64,000 bases of DNA from Kuschelorhynchus macadamiae (taxonomy: Eukaryota; Arthropoda; Insecta; Coleoptera; Curculionidae): the NCBI GenBank assembly GCA_030620095.1, contig JAUTXW010000877.1, positions 1 to 64,000 on the forward strand, read 5' to 3'. Both the position numbers and the translations under genes were made by a program. The notes under the pieces were generated by a model, which saw only the letters and a program-made list of their open reading frames with translations, did no database searches and had not been told where the DNA came from. Shown piece after piece: positions 25,109-36,039 of this stretch (positions within the stretch are counted from its first letter, which is position 1; each line of letters begins with the position of its first letter).

Positions 25109-25990
25109 ACCGTCTTTTGAGCAAATTATCAAATAGGCTTTGATCTGGGCGAACTATTCGTCCGAAACTAATCTTTTGTTTTTTGTGTATTTTCAAACAT
25201 TGGAAAGCATAAAATAAAAACTGATGTCAGTGACGGGTTTATGATGGCAGATAATTTCATCATATATGGTTCTCCGTTTCGTGAATATCGTTCTTAATGT
25301 CTCTCTCAGATCAGTACCAGGAAGTGGTATTTTAATAATCGATAATTTCTTCAAAATTAATTTTAAATGTATTCAAAACTGCGGGCGCAATGGCACAATA
25401 ATACAATATACAATCTTCAACACGTCAGAGGCAAACAAACTTAGTATTATTACAAGAATTGAACAATGAAGAATTCTCAGCGTTTAAAAAAATCGCCATT
25501 AATCCCGGAATTGATCAGTCTAGTCCCGCTATTTTCAAGACAGGTTTTTTCATGAGATCCCGGAATCGGATCCCATGATTGCCATCCCTAAAAATATTGT
25601 ATGTTTGTTAATTTTGTTAAATAAATAATGTTCTTCAAATATTGTTTTTTTAATCTCGACCAAAATACACTTTAGCAAAAATATTCAAGATGTCAGTTTG
25701 TGTTATTTAAACTGATAAGAGTGAAAAAGTAGGTATTTAAAGAAATAGAAATTAAATTGATTATATTCCTGTGTCATTTCATTAGGCAAGTAGTAATCTG
25801 TACAAACGAATTTCTCTAAAATATTAATATTTTAGCTCTAAAAGAATCGTTTTTTTTTAGCAATATCTTCTTCTGAATTGTTAGGTTGGTTGTACTGTCG
25901 TTATTGGGATCCAGATAAGTAATTAGCAGCTCTACAGTCTAACATAGAAGACATCATGGACCATAGAATTAGACCGTGTCAAACTGGAAT
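25109..25990. other. AT-rich sequence, no gene recognised
   Basis: No coding or repeat boundary was seen between the outer hAT and the tail of the Penelope-like element. Confidence 0.5.
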
Positions 25991-26390
25991 TACTATCCGA
26001 CATTTCCCCTCCGATTGCACGAGGTATCTTCAGAGATATTTACTTCACGATATTTGAACACTGAGTGAGCTCGAAGATATTCAGGCGGGCTTTTATCCCG
26101 ACTTGTGCTCCTTGAGCCGTGACCCTGTGTTAAGATTCCCGGTGTGATGTAGACCGTAACCCGTATCTCTATTGAATTTTTGTGTATATTTAATAATTTC
26201 AATAGATTCTCTAATTTTTCGTTTATAAAATTCTGGAAGCGATGGTAGAACCCTGGTTAACTTTACATTTATAATACGGCCAGTCGTATACTGCTGTTCA
26301 GCTACAGCTTATTAAACAATTTGTTTCTTTTTAATGCATAGTTGATGTTCCTTAACTATAGTTGATATTGAGCGTCTTGTTTCTCCCACA
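25990..26390 (-). pseudogene. PLE GIY-YIG endonuclease and 3' tail (distal part)
   Basis: The minus strand begins VGETRRSIST, the second half of the GIY-YIG signature, then the remainder of the endonuclease and YKRKIRESIEIIKYTQKFN, typical of the PLE C-terminus. The tail at 26033-25997 has CTGAAGATACCTC then GGGGAAATGTCGGATAGTAA, matching the PLE tail at 7584. Stops are present. Confidence 0.8.
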
Positions 26391-27175
26391 TACTGGGTGG
26401 TGCAACCAAGATGGGGTGGACGGTTGTGGGCAAACGGAGAGGAATTTGAAAAAAAAAATTGGGGTATGATTGATAGTCAAGAACGCTGTGTTTTAAAATT
26501 ATACCCATTATACAGGCTGGTCTGAAAAGTTCGTGGTAAACCAAACTTGTGTTTTTTTAAATGGGACACCCAGTATATTATTATTTTAGTTGATTCTCCT
26601 ATTCGTTACGATCATTTTGATATGAGGTTGGTTGTGTCTAAAATTTATACCAAGGGAATGGGACGAGGTTAAAGTGGAAAAATTATACTCCGGCCATTTT
26701 TTGAAAACAATTGAAGCAGGTATGGAAAAACTAAATATTCTATAAAATGTATTGTATCTAGGATTACAATAATCGCTTGTAAGTTGTTCAAAATTATTCA
26801 CTGTTATACAGGGTGGTCAAGTTTTGCAAATTTACCTTGGATTGAATTTTTTTAAATGGAACACCCTGTATATTTTACTTTCATGTTAAAGATAACATTA
26901 CTAGCTTTCAGAAAATACCATATTTGATACCTTTCTGATCAACAGTTTTTCAGTAAATTAGCTGTGAAATCAAAATTTCTTCATTTTAACACGAATTACT
27001 CTGAATTCACGTTGTTAAAATTGACAATTTAATATTAGGAGGCCATGATATCATCATAAATTGAACAAAAGATTGACAGTCCTGTCAAAACAGCAAAGTG
27101 TCAGAATATTGTCATCAGTAAATAAATAAATATTGTTCTTTGATGATGCGATGCCGAAATAAAAACAAGATAGAA

Positions 27176-27375
27176 GTTAACAACTCGAAACACGAGAAAT
27201 TATTTTTAAAAAATCAATTTTATTTCATAAGCGTACAAAGAGAACTGACTACAAAATGCATTTTAGTTATATTTATAAGTTCAGTAATGCTTATGTTGCA
27301 TGAGAACGAAAAGATAAAAGTCTAAGAATTGCAAGTGCATAAATGCAGAATTGCATTTCTCACGGGAACGTAACT
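27176..27375 (-). repeat. 3' LTR of the errantivirus
   Basis: 200 bp, identical to the 5' LTR except one base. It is preceded on the minus strand by a polypurine tract and followed by TAGAA... read outward on the + strand. Confidence 0.95.
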
Positions 27376-27386
27376 CCTCCCCTCTT
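27376..27386 (-). other. Polypurine tract
   Basis: AAGAGGGGAGG on the minus strand directly precedes the 3' LTR, the expected site for plus-strand priming. Confidence 0.85.
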
Positions 27387-27454
27387 AGTTGAAAGCACGT
27401 TCTTAAAGACGTGTTTTCAAAAATTTCCAAAAAGGTTTAAGGATTATTAATATT

Positions 27455-29090
27455 TTAGAAAATTCTATTATTTTCTTCAATATCTAAAGTATTAGAGTTT
27501 GCATTTAATTGTTTTTTCTTAGACTTTTTTACAAGTTTTTTGTATATGAAAAATATAAAAATTATTGAAATGAATATGTAAAGTAAAATTGCCCAAAAAC
27601 TGGTCTTCTTTACATAAATCGTTGTGGTCATTTCTTCTAGGGCCTTCTTTTGGTTTTCCAATTTGGCTTCGATTTCTTTAGTAGTTTTTAGGTTTACGTA
27701 GTTTAAGTCCATACTAGGAGGGCTGTAGAATGAATCTCGGTTTTCCTTAATTAGACTTAAATTAAGGGTAGGTAGATTAATTCCATTAAATGTTAATTGG
27801 CTTGATTTATATGTTTCAAGCGTAATTGACTTTATCCGTACTTTACATCCTGGGGATGACTCAAGAAGATAGGAACCATATAAGGGTATGTTATCTTCGG
27901 ATTTTTGACAATTTATGACGGCGATTACTTGTATTGGTACTGTTATCAGCCATTTGTCGTCGATTATTTTTGTTGTCTGGATTTCGTGCAGTTGAGTTTC
28001 GAATGGGTGGCAAAACGTAATATTTGGGTGATGTTTGATAAGTTGAACAGCGCAGGAGGGGCTGTCTTCGACAAACGTGGTGTGGGCTTCTTTACACAAA
28101 TATTTTTGTGGTTGGATTTCGTGACATCTTTGGTCCATATGGGCATATTTTGTATTGCCTAATGCTAGGTAGGGTTTATAAGGAATATTTACAAGAAATG
28201 ATCGATTATTGGGAATTGGTAAAGGAAATAACTTAAAATATTGATATATCTCCGATTCCACAAGAGGAAGTTCAAATATAAATACAATATTAAAGTTTTT
28301 TAAGAAACTTTTAATTTCTATAATTTTTTCGAAATTAAGTATATTTTTATAAGTTACTTCTAAAGGGAGTTTATCTGAGCCTAGATGATCGTGTAAGTTC
28401 TTTATTTCTATAAATAGTTCATTTGGTTCTATTATTGAATTATAAAGTACATTAATTTTTGCAAAAGTGATACCTATTTCAATCTTATTCAGAATATCGT
28501 AGATTGATTGATAAATTCTTGTTATTTGATTGATTATTGTATATATTAAATAAAATTCGTGATTACTTATTTGTTCCATTTGAACTTTATTAATTATATT
28601 TTCTATTTGTAAAATGCGTGACTTTAGTACCATTTGGTTATGTGTGATATTAGATATAATTGTTTTAAATTTATTAATAGTGGATTCTAAAAGTGTAATT
28701 TGATTGATAGCGTCAATTTTCAATTTATTTTGATTTTCTTGTAATTTCGTGATTTTGGCATCAATTTGCTCTGCGTCATTTTGATCTAAGTTTCCAGTTA
28801 TACATTTAATGAATGAACCTAAGGGGTTAAAAAGACCTCTTTTACTACGATAATTTTCTTGATTTGGGACAATTTGTTCTAATAAAGTTCTTCTAAAATT
28901 CTTTTTTCAAGTGTACATAATGTATTAAAAGAATTAAAATATTCCTTATGGTATTCGCTGTTATTTTGAATGTTTATATATATTGATTTTGCTTGTTTTT
29001 GAATATTTTGAAATTGGTTAATTAAAGGGGTTAGGTTAATATTTTGAACGAATGTCCAGTGATTGGATTTAAGTTTAGCGGTTCCCATTT
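27455..29090 (-). pseudogene. Errantivirus env-like gene (baculovirus F-like), one frameshift
   Basis: The minus strand codes for an envelope-like protein of the Baculo_F type. An N-terminal part (about 29170-28879) is followed by a one-base break in an A-rich stretch near 28905. The larger part (from about 28900 to 27455) holds a basic furin-like R-x-K-R site at 28849-28838, a hydrophobic fusion-peptide-like stretch just after it, long heptad-like helices, a Cys-containing region, and a transmembrane segment (FWAILLYIFISIIFIFF) before a short basic tail. In related elements env is made from a spliced mRNA. The start is not fixed, because the frame closes upstream of about 29175. Confidence 0.8.
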
Positions 29091-29132
29091 TGAATGGTAG
29101 TATTCCTGGATGTTTATTTAAATCATGGAATT

Positions 29133-32100
29133 TTACGTAGCCGCCGACGATGGTCCAGCATCTGGAACAAGGGGTATTATTTTAGTTTCGTTAACATGTA
29201 TAATTTCTTTGTATTTATTTTTGGGATTTTCTATTTGTATTTTATTATTTTCTAATATAGCCGTTAATATGAATGGGCCTAGATATCTCTTTTTTATTTT
29301 TCCAGATCGATTATCTGATTTTTTATAAATTTGTGAGCCTATTATTAAATTGGTCGGGGTTTTATCCTTGTCTGCCCTATCTATAATTTTTTGTTTTAGT
29401 TCTCGTGATTCCTTTGTAATTTTGTCGTACAAAATTTGTGTGTTATTTTTATGATTATTGACATACTCGGTATATACATGAGCGGGTATTAAATCCATAG
29501 GATCGCTAGAGTCTGTGTGTCCGAAGACAAGTTCGTATGGGGTAAAATTCGTACTAGAATGGATCGTGTTATTATAGGCAATAATTGCGTACGGCATAAG
29601 TTTGGTAACTTCTGCATTGGGGTCCGATTCTCGAAGTAATCGAATGTGTTCGATTAATGTGGAATGTAGCCTTTCAACAGGGGAGTTTGATTCATGGTGG
29701 TAGGGGGTAGTGAAGTGTATTTTAATATTATGTGTATTTAATAAGCCTTTAACGACTGCGTTCTGAAATTCAGATCCGTTGTCTGAAACTATTTGTTTTG
29801 GAATACGTAAAAAGGAAAAAAAATTAATTAACTGTTCACAGCACGACCCTGCATTTCCAGTATAGGGCAAGGCTTGTGCGTATTTGGAGAATTTATCTAT
29901 AATAGTTAGGAATTTTTGTTTACCTATGATGAAAGTGTCGATATGAACAATTTCGAAAGGTTTGCTTGGCGTTTCGGTTAATATCAAAGGTTGATCTGGT
30001 GGTTTTCGATTATATTTTGATCGTTGACAGATTTCACAATTATTGATGTATTTTGTTACATCTGCCTTAAGTGATTTCCAATAATAATTTGCTTTTAAAA
30101 ATTTGCAAGTTTCTTCGATTCCCCTATGATTTGTTTTGCCTTCATGACGATATTTAATTAGTAATTCTCGTTCGTCAGGTTGATCATTATTTATTAATTT
30201 TGAACATTCTATAAGTTTTAAATTTTTAAAATGGTTATTCATTGTTTGTTGAAAATAGGTTCTTAGTTCTTTGGAAAAGAAATAAACATATGTTGTTTTA
30301 TTTGTTAAATATTCTTTCAAAAAGTTAGTAATTACTATAATATTAGTGGGTAATGTTGCGTGAATAATTTGATGTCCTTCGAAATTTTCACGTTTGGTTT
30401 TAACATATTTGTCATAAGGTGCTTTTTTAATAATAAGTTGATGAGCTTTATTATTAATAATTTCATCTAATATAGTCATATTGGAATGATTTTCGTTAGC
30501 ATTTGTACTATGTATTGTTTCCGTTACGGGTGGTTTTATTGGAATATTAGAATGGGTTAGTTGTGTTATAGGTGGAGTTATTAGAATGTCAGAAATAATA
30601 TTAATTTTGGGTATTGTTTCAGGTTCGTGTTCTAGTCTTTCTATTGTTTGTGACACTACTTCAGAGTCAAGGATATCTGGGTTAAATTGGTCGTTTAGGA
30701 ATTGCGTTACGTCGGTATCTATATCGCCTGGGTAATTTATTAATGATTCGGATTCGATTGCGTTTAATTGAATTCGGCTAAGGGCGTCAGCGTTAGTGTT
30801 TTGTTTCCCTTTTTTGTAGATTATTTCATAATCATACTCTTCAAGTTTTAGCCTCCAACGTACTAATTTCGAATTTGGTTCTTTGAGGTTAAATAACCAT
30901 ACTAATGGGCGATGGTCAGTATATATTTTAAATTTTTTGCCATAAAGGTAAGGTCTAAAGTATTTACATGCCCAAACGATTCCTAAAAGGTCTTTTTCAA
31001 TCGTTGAGTATTTTTGTTCTGTTTCATTTAGAGTGCGCGACGCGAATGCTACAGGGTTGTCATTTGGCGGGTTGCCTTGAGAGAGAACAGCGCCTAGGGC
31101 TACATTTGAGGTATCTGTCGTAAGGACAAAGTGTTTTTCAAAATCAAAATATTTTAGTATTGCAGCATTAATAAGCAATTCTTTTAAATGGTTAAAGGAT
31201 TGAATAAAGGCTGGTGAGTGTTCAACTTTCGCTCCTTTTTTGAGACATAGTGTAAGGGGTTTCGTGATTTTTGCGAAGTCTTTGATGAATCTACGATAAT
31301 ATCCGGCTAGTCCTAAAAATGACTTAATGTCTTTTTGGGTTTTTGGTGTGGGGAAATTTTTAACTGCGGTGACTTTATCAGGATTAGGTTTTACACCTTC
31401 GCTTGTAATTTTGTGACTTAAATAAGCAACTTCTTTGTGTAAAAATTCTGATTTGTCTAGCTGCACTTTTAAATTGGATTCTCTAAGTCTATCAAAAACC
31501 GATTTTAATCTATCGATGTGCTCTTGAAGTGACGTAGAGAAGATTATTATGTCATCAAGATATACAGAACAGATTTCATTTTGAAGTCCCCGAAGGACGT
31601 TGTTCATGACTCGCTGAAATGTAGAGGGCGCATTTTTTAAGCCAAAAGGCATGCGTCTAAATTCATAATGACCTGTATCGGTTGAGAAGGCTGTCTTAGG
31701 TATATCATTCGGTTCCATTTCTATTTGATGAAATCCGGTTGCGAGATCCATTGTGCTGAAATATTGGGATTTTCCGAGTTTATCGAGAATATCCGATATA
31801 TTTGGTAAAGGAAATTTATCGTCAATACTGCGCTCATTGATTTTACGGAAATCGCAAACGATACGCCATTTACGTTTACCGGACGCGTCCATCTTTTTTG
31901 GGACAATCCAAATTGGACTACTCCACGGTGACGTTGAGTTTTGAATGATACCGTTCTCTAACATTTTGTTAATTTGGGTTTTAACCTCTTTTTTATGAAT
32001 TTCGGGATATCGATAAGTTTTTGTATATATAGGTGTGTCATCGGTTAGGTTTATTTTATGTTTAATTTGATTAGTAAATATAAGTGGGATGCCCTCACAA

Positions 32101-32930
32101 TAAAATATGTCACGATATTCGTAACACAAGTTTCGAATAGCTCTGTATTCTTCCTGATTACAATGTGACAGTCTTAAATTTTTTAAGTTTTGTTTTTGTG
32201 TATTATCCATATATTCATTTATTTCAGTATCGGTTTCCATTTTTTCTATGAAGTTGTTTTCTACTTCATTTATGGTTTCGATATCTATGGGATTAAATAT
32301 TTTTATTTTAACTGGGTTTTCTCGACTATTCGTAATTATAGTTGTTGCGTAGGAATCAATGACTTGTACTAAAGCTTCTGGCATCTCTGCGCAACCAAAA
32401 TCTGTATATTTTAAAATACCTAAACCATTTGATCGATTTACAGGCAGTTTGATTCTTTGACATGTGCGTGGGGGAATTATTATTTCGATAGTTTCAAAAT
32501 TATGTAAATTTGATATATTATTTTGATAATATAAAGGCAATGTTACAAATTGAGTATCTAAAAAACAATGTTTTAAATTTATATTCGCTCCAATATGTGT
32601 TAGAAAATCAATTCCTAAAAGTCCGTCAAATTTAGGTGAAAAATCAAAAAGATAAAACTTATGATTACCTGTATGATTAAAACAAGGAAATATTGGTATA
32701 TTAATTACTTCATTGTGAATGGACGTAGCATGGGCTGTCCTTACTGAGAAAGGTTCCGAAAAAATGAAATTTGAATAAATTTTGTATGCCAAATTAGGCT
32801 TTATAAAACTTTTGCCACTACCTGTATCAATTAAAAATTTTGCTTTGATTTCGGGTATAAAAATTATTGGTAAATCTGAATTTGTGTAATTATTTAAAAG
32901 TATTACGTTTGGTTGTTGGAAATTTGGTTC
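29133..32930 (-). CDS. Errantivirus Pol: protease, RT, RNase H, integrase; intact frame
   Basis: The frame is open from about 32930, overlapping the end of Gag, so expression probably uses a -1 shift; the first start-like codon is at 32792. Protease: LIDTGSGKS near 32820. RT: PFGLKNAPSTFQRVMN and YLDDIIIFS. RNase H: TTDTSNVALGAVLSQ and IYTDHRPLVW. Integrase: zinc region with CEICQRSK, then HIDTF, SDNGSEFQN and HESNSPVERLH as the D, D and E blocks. It ends GPSSAAT. All key residues are present with no break over more than 1,200 codons, in contrast to gag and env. Confidence 0.93.
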   Translation of the reverse strand, partial: EPNFQQPNVILLNNYTNSDLPIIFIPEIKAKFLIDTGSGKSFIKPNLAYKIYSNFIFSEPFSVRTAHATSIHNEVINIPIFPCFNHTGNHKFYLFDFSPKFDGLLGIDFLTHIGANINLKHCFLDTQFVTLPLYYQNNISNLHNFETIEIIIPPRTCQRIKLPVNRSNGLGILKYTDFGCAEMPEALVQVIDSYATTIITNSRENPVKIKIFNPIDIETINEVENNFIEKMETDTEINEYMDNTQKQNLKNLRLSHCNQEEYRAIRNLCYEYRDIFYCEGIPLIFTNQIKHKINLTDDTPIYTKTYRYPEIHKKEVKTQINKMLENGIIQNSTSPWSSPIWIVPKKMDASGKRKWRIVCDFRKINERSIDDKFPLPNISDILDKLGKSQYFSTMDLATGFHQIEMEPNDIPKTAFSTDTGHYEFRRMPFGLKNAPSTFQRVMNNVLRGLQNEICSVYLDDIIIFSTSLQEHIDRLKSVFDRLRESNLKVQLDKSEFLHKEVAYLSHKITSEGVKPNPDKVTAVKNFPTPKTQKDIKSFLGLAGYYRRFIKDFAKITKPLTLCLKKGAKVEHSPAFIQSFNHLKELLINAAILKYFDFEKHFVLTTDTSNVALGAVLSQGNPPNDNPVAFASRTLNETEQKYSTIEKDLLGIVWACKYFRPYLYGKKFKIYTDHRPLVWLFNLKEPNSKLVRWRLKLEEYDYEIIYKKGKQNTNADALSRIQLNAIESESLINYPGDIDTDVTQFLNDQFNPDILDSEVVSQTIERLEHEPETIPKINIISDILITPPITQLTHSNIPIKPPVTETIHSTNANENHSNMTILDEIINNKAHQLIIKKAPYDKYVKTKRENFEGHQIIHATLPTNIIVITNFLKEYLTNKTTYVYFFSKELRTYFQQTMNNHFKNLKLIECSKLINNDQPDERELLIKYRHEGKTNHRGIEETCKFLKANYYWKSLKADVTKYINNCEICQRSKYNRKPPDQPLILTETPSKPFEIVHIDTFIIGKQKFLTIIDKFSKYAQALPYTGNAGSCCEQLINFFSFLRIPKQIVSDNGSEFQNAVVKGLLNTHNIKIHFTTPYHHESNSPVERLHSTLIEHIRLLRESDPNAEVTKLMPYAIIAYNNTIHSSTNFTPYELVFGHTDSSDPMDLIPAHVYTEYVNNHKNNTQILYDKITKESRELKQKIIDRADKDKTPTNLIIGSQIYKKSDNRSGKIKKRYLGPFILTAILENNKIQIENPKNKYKEIIHVNETKIIPLVPDAGPSSAAT

Positions 32931-34115
32931 TCCTGAAAATTTTCTTCATTAAAATCAATTTGATTTTCATAAGGGTTATTTTCTAGACAAGAAAATTCGG
33001 TATTGGAGTCATTATACGAATATTGCGAATTATCGGTGTATTCCGGGTAATAATATTGAAATTCAGCATTGCTAGTTTGAAAATTTTCATTTTGATCATT
33101 ATCGGCATTTATCGATTCGACTGATTGATTATATAGTTCTTCTACAACAATATTACGTTGTGAAGAATGTGGTTGTTGGTTTCTTCTAAGGATTGTGTTC
33201 CCTGAAGAAGTATCCATCGGCTCAGGCTTTTGTTGGCGTGATATTCCAGAAGAAGTTGGGCGTTGATTTTGGGGGTTAAAAGATGGTCTTGGGGTAAAAG
33301 TGTTTCTTTGCATAAAATTTTGAATTGGGAAATTCGATTGTCTAAAATTATTTGCGGGTTGCCTAAATTGTCCAAAGCCCATAAATTGAGTATTTCCATT
33401 ATTAAAATTTGGGATTGGTTGTTTATAAGAAGGCATAAAATTTGAAAATTGCTGAACGGGGTAATTCGAAAATATTGGTCTCACATTAGCAGGATAATGT
33501 GCTTGTGTAGGCAAATTTATTTTTGGTTTTTGTGAATTCAAATTTGGGTTTTTTGGTAATATGTTACTACGGTTCTTATAATACATAAAATTTTCTTCTT
33601 CCAAGGCACAGCTCATTGCCTCTTCTAAAGTAACTAGATTTTTTAATCTAACCACAAGTTGCATATGGTAGTTTAGACCGTTTATGAAGGTTTTTAATAC
33701 TAAATTTCCGTATTCATTAATTTTTAAAAGTTTTAGAGCTTGCGTTTCATTGCTTAAATTTACTTTGGAAAATAACAAACTGCGAGCGTCTTGCAAACGC
33801 AGGCCAAACTGTTGCGGTGTTTCATTTTTTTCCGGTTTGGACGTTAATCTTGAATAATACAATCAATCGATCTATGATCTGAAAAAGTCGAAATTATTGC
33901 AGCTTTTACTGCGGGCCATGTATTTAATTCTATTCTAGAACAAATAATAATAAACATACATTTATAGGTGCATTATTGTCAGTTTTATTTCTATGATTAT
34001 TATAAAAATTATCACAAGCATTAATAAATCTGTTTATTTGTTTTGGATTCCCATCAAATAAGGGAATATTGTCTGCCTGATATCTGACTAGTTGTAAATT
34101 AGGTTCAGTAGTCAT
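32903..34115 (-). pseudogene. Errantivirus Gag, broken
   Basis: An N-terminal piece (34115-33930, MTTEPNLQLVRYQADNIPLF) is separated from the main frame (33862-32903, 319 codons) by a shift and probably a small deletion between 33925 and 33862. The main part holds the capsid-like C-terminal region and a long Asn/Gln/Pro-rich tail with PEPMDTSSGN, similar to 17.6/297-type Gags. It has no CCHC knuckle, as is common in this group. The frame ends at 32903, and pol overlaps it in the -1 frame. Confidence 0.8.
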
Positions 34116-34570
34116 TATTTTACTTATTTGAATTAAATTAGAAAAAGGTGTTAGATTTCCTTCACAATTTAAATTTCCAAAAGCTGATGTTAAATCTTCC
34201 AGTTTGCGGAATTACAAGAGACGTAAATATCAATATTTAAGATAGCATAAAAATAAAATGAAATAAGGAAAATTGAAAGGAAGCACTTACAGCAATGTAC
34301 TGAAGATAATTCCAATTCTCATTCTTAAACTAGGGTCCAATAGGAGAGGCGATGTGGTCCTTTCCCTGGTTAGCTGCTATGAGGGTGGGACGATGTGTGT
34401 TCCCAAACTCGCACCAATAGGACGCTGGACGATGCTGTTCCAATTCCCTGGTCAATTGTGAGTTTCTTGGTACACCCTGAAGATTTTTTTTTTTTTTGAT
34501 TGTCCGATTTTTGCCACAAATCGTTGAGACGAATCCAGAAAATACGCACGATGCGCGACTGTTGGCAATA

Positions 34571-34588
34571 ATCCTACCGACTGCGCCA
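34571..34588 (-). other. Primer-binding site, tRNA-Ser type
   Basis: TGGCGCAGTCGGTAGGAT follows the 5' LTR with no gap. Its inverse ends CGACTGCGCCA, which matches the acceptor stem and CCA of insect serine tRNAs as I remember them. Confidence 0.8.
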
Positions 34589-34788
34589 GTTAACAACTCG
34601 AAACACGAGAAATTATTTTTAAAAAATCAATTTTATTTCATAAGCGTACAAAGAGAACTTACTACAAAATGCATTTTAGTTATATTTATAAGTTCAGTAA
34701 TGCTTATGTTGCATGAGAACGAAAAGATAAAAGTCTAAGAATTGCAAGTGCATAAATGCAGAATTGCATTTCTCACGGGAACGTAACT
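34589..34788 (-). repeat. 5' LTR of the errantivirus
   Basis: 200 bp, starting AGTTACGTTCCCGTGAG and ending GAGTTGTTAAC on the minus strand. It is followed directly by the primer-binding site and flanked outside by TAGAA. Confidence 0.95.
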
Positions 34789-34920
34789 TAGAAGCTTTTG
34801 CAAGTTTATCATAGAGATTTCAAGAAACAGGAAATGTTGCTTTCAAAACAACGTAAAGTAATTAATAAACCAGTTACCAATGAAGATAATGCTTTGACAG
34901 TATTAATAACATTTAAAAAA
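34789..34920 (+). pseudogene. Truncated transposase N-terminus in the left inverted arm
   Basis: On the + strand GAAGCTTTTGCAAGTTTAT through AATGAAGATAATGCTTTGAC mirrors codons about 40-85 of the intact minus-strand gene. The preceding part is at 27140-27175 on the other side of the errantivirus. The first ~130 bases of the gene, including the ATG, are deleted in this arm. It ends in an A-rich run next to the 3' end of the intact gene. Confidence 0.75.
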
Positions 34921-34971
34921 AAAAAAAATAATAAATTTAATATAAATCAACAAAAACAATGTAATTAAAAC

Positions 34972-36039
34972 TTATAAAAGATGTTCAACTAAACCACCGT
35001 TTTGCTGAAGGTAGATTTCGAGTCTATCCATAAATGAAAGTTTCACTTTTCTCAAAGTCAGGTCTGAAATGTTGCGAAAACTGCTTATTATTCTCAACTT
35101 CATATCTTCCACTGTGGTTGGAACCTCTTTATAAACTTCTTCTTTAACATGTCCCCATAAAAAGAAATCTAGTGGCGTTAAATCGGGTGACCTCGCAGGC
35201 CACTTAACTGGTCCACCTCGCCCAATCCAATGCTCTCCTTTCCAATTATTGAGAAAATGTCTTACATGTCTATGGTAATGCGGGGGTGCTCCATCACGTT
35301 GGACCCATAAGGAATTTCTTAACATTAAAGGTAAGTCTTCGAGCAATACGGGCAACTCATTTCTCAAAAAATTTAAATAGACTTCTCCCGTTAAATGCTT
35401 TTCAAAGAAATATGGTCCTATAACATGAGAGCCAATTATACCTCCCCAAACATTAATTGACCATTTATTTTGATGGTCCACCTGACGAATCCAATGTGGA
35501 TTTTCGGTTGAATAATAGTGCATATTATGTTTGTTAACCAAGCCGTTGCTTTTAAAAGTTGCTTCATCTGAAAACAGCACCCTATCTACAAAACCTGGAT
35601 TATCCCAAATTGTATTTAAAAACCAAATTGAAAACTCTTGTCGTTGGACGTAATCGCGATCATACAGTTCTTGGTGTAATTCAATGTGGTAGGCATGATA
35701 TTTATGTTGTTTCAGAATCCGTTTAATACTAGTGCGTTCAATATCAGTAGCTCTCTCAATTTCCCTGGTACTTGTGTGTGGATTTTCTTGCACTGTTAAT
35801 AACACTGTCAAAGCATTATCTTCATTGGTAACTGGTTTATTAATTACTTTACGTTTCTTAAAAGCAACATTGCCTGTTTCTTGAAACCTCTCTAATAAAC
35901 TTGCAAAAGCTTCAGGTCTTGGTTTTTTTTCGGCATCGGGATATTGTACCGCATAAACCTTGCTTGCTAGTAAAGGGTTTTTTTGACACTCGCCCAACAT
36001 AAAAGTCATGTTTATCAACTCTGGAGTACTCAAACTCAT
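34972..36039 (-). CDS. IS630/mariner-like transposase, intact 355-residue frame
   Basis: This is a cut-and-paste transposase. An N-terminal helix-turn-helix pair (residues 1-120, with TSTREIERATDIERTSIKRI) would bind the element ends. The catalytic core shows the three acidic blocks LFSDEATF (about residue 160), VQRDGAPPHYH (about 250) and SPDLTPLDFFLWG (about 290), with roughly 36 residues between the second and third Asp. No stop or shift interrupts it, and the length suits the family. The N-terminal half is also found, broken, in the left arm at 27130-27175 and 34789-34906. Intactness suggests recent activity; this is inference. Confidence 0.9.
   Translation of the reverse strand: MSLSTPELINMTFMLGECQKNPLLASKVYAVQYPDAEKKPRPEAFASLLERFQETGNVAFKKRKVINKPVTNEDNALTVLLTVQENPHTSTREIERATDIERTSIKRILKQHKYHAYHIELHQELYDRDYVQRQEFSIWFLNTIWDNPGFVDRVLFSDEATFKSNGLVNKHNMHYYSTENPHWIRQVDHQNKWSINVWGGIIGSHVIGPYFFEKHLTGEVYLNFLRNELPVLLEDLPLMLRNSLWVQRDGAPPHYHRHVRHFLNNWKGEHWIGRGGPVKWPARSPDLTPLDFFLWGHVKEEVYKEVPTTVEDMKLRIISSFRNISDLTLRKVKLSFMDRLEIYLQQNGGLVEHLL

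Larger units (their letters stand above)
27176..34788 (-). mobile_element. Ty3/gypsy errantivirus with env-like gene
   Basis: Two 200-bp LTRs bracket gag, pol and env on the minus strand. The LTRs differ at one position (GAACTGACT against GAACTTACT). The flanks share TAGAA, a 5-base (or ambiguous 6-base) target duplication. The primer-binding site fits tRNA-Ser and a polypurine tract precedes the 3' LTR. Gene order, tRNA-Ser primer and a baculovirus-F-like env match the insect errantivirus group that includes 17.6 and 297. Gag and env are broken, so this copy is not autonomous as it stands. Confidence 0.95.

Noticed and set aside
27905..28162. Open + strand frame of 85 codons
   Set aside because: It is the antisense shadow of the env-like gene and has no family motif.
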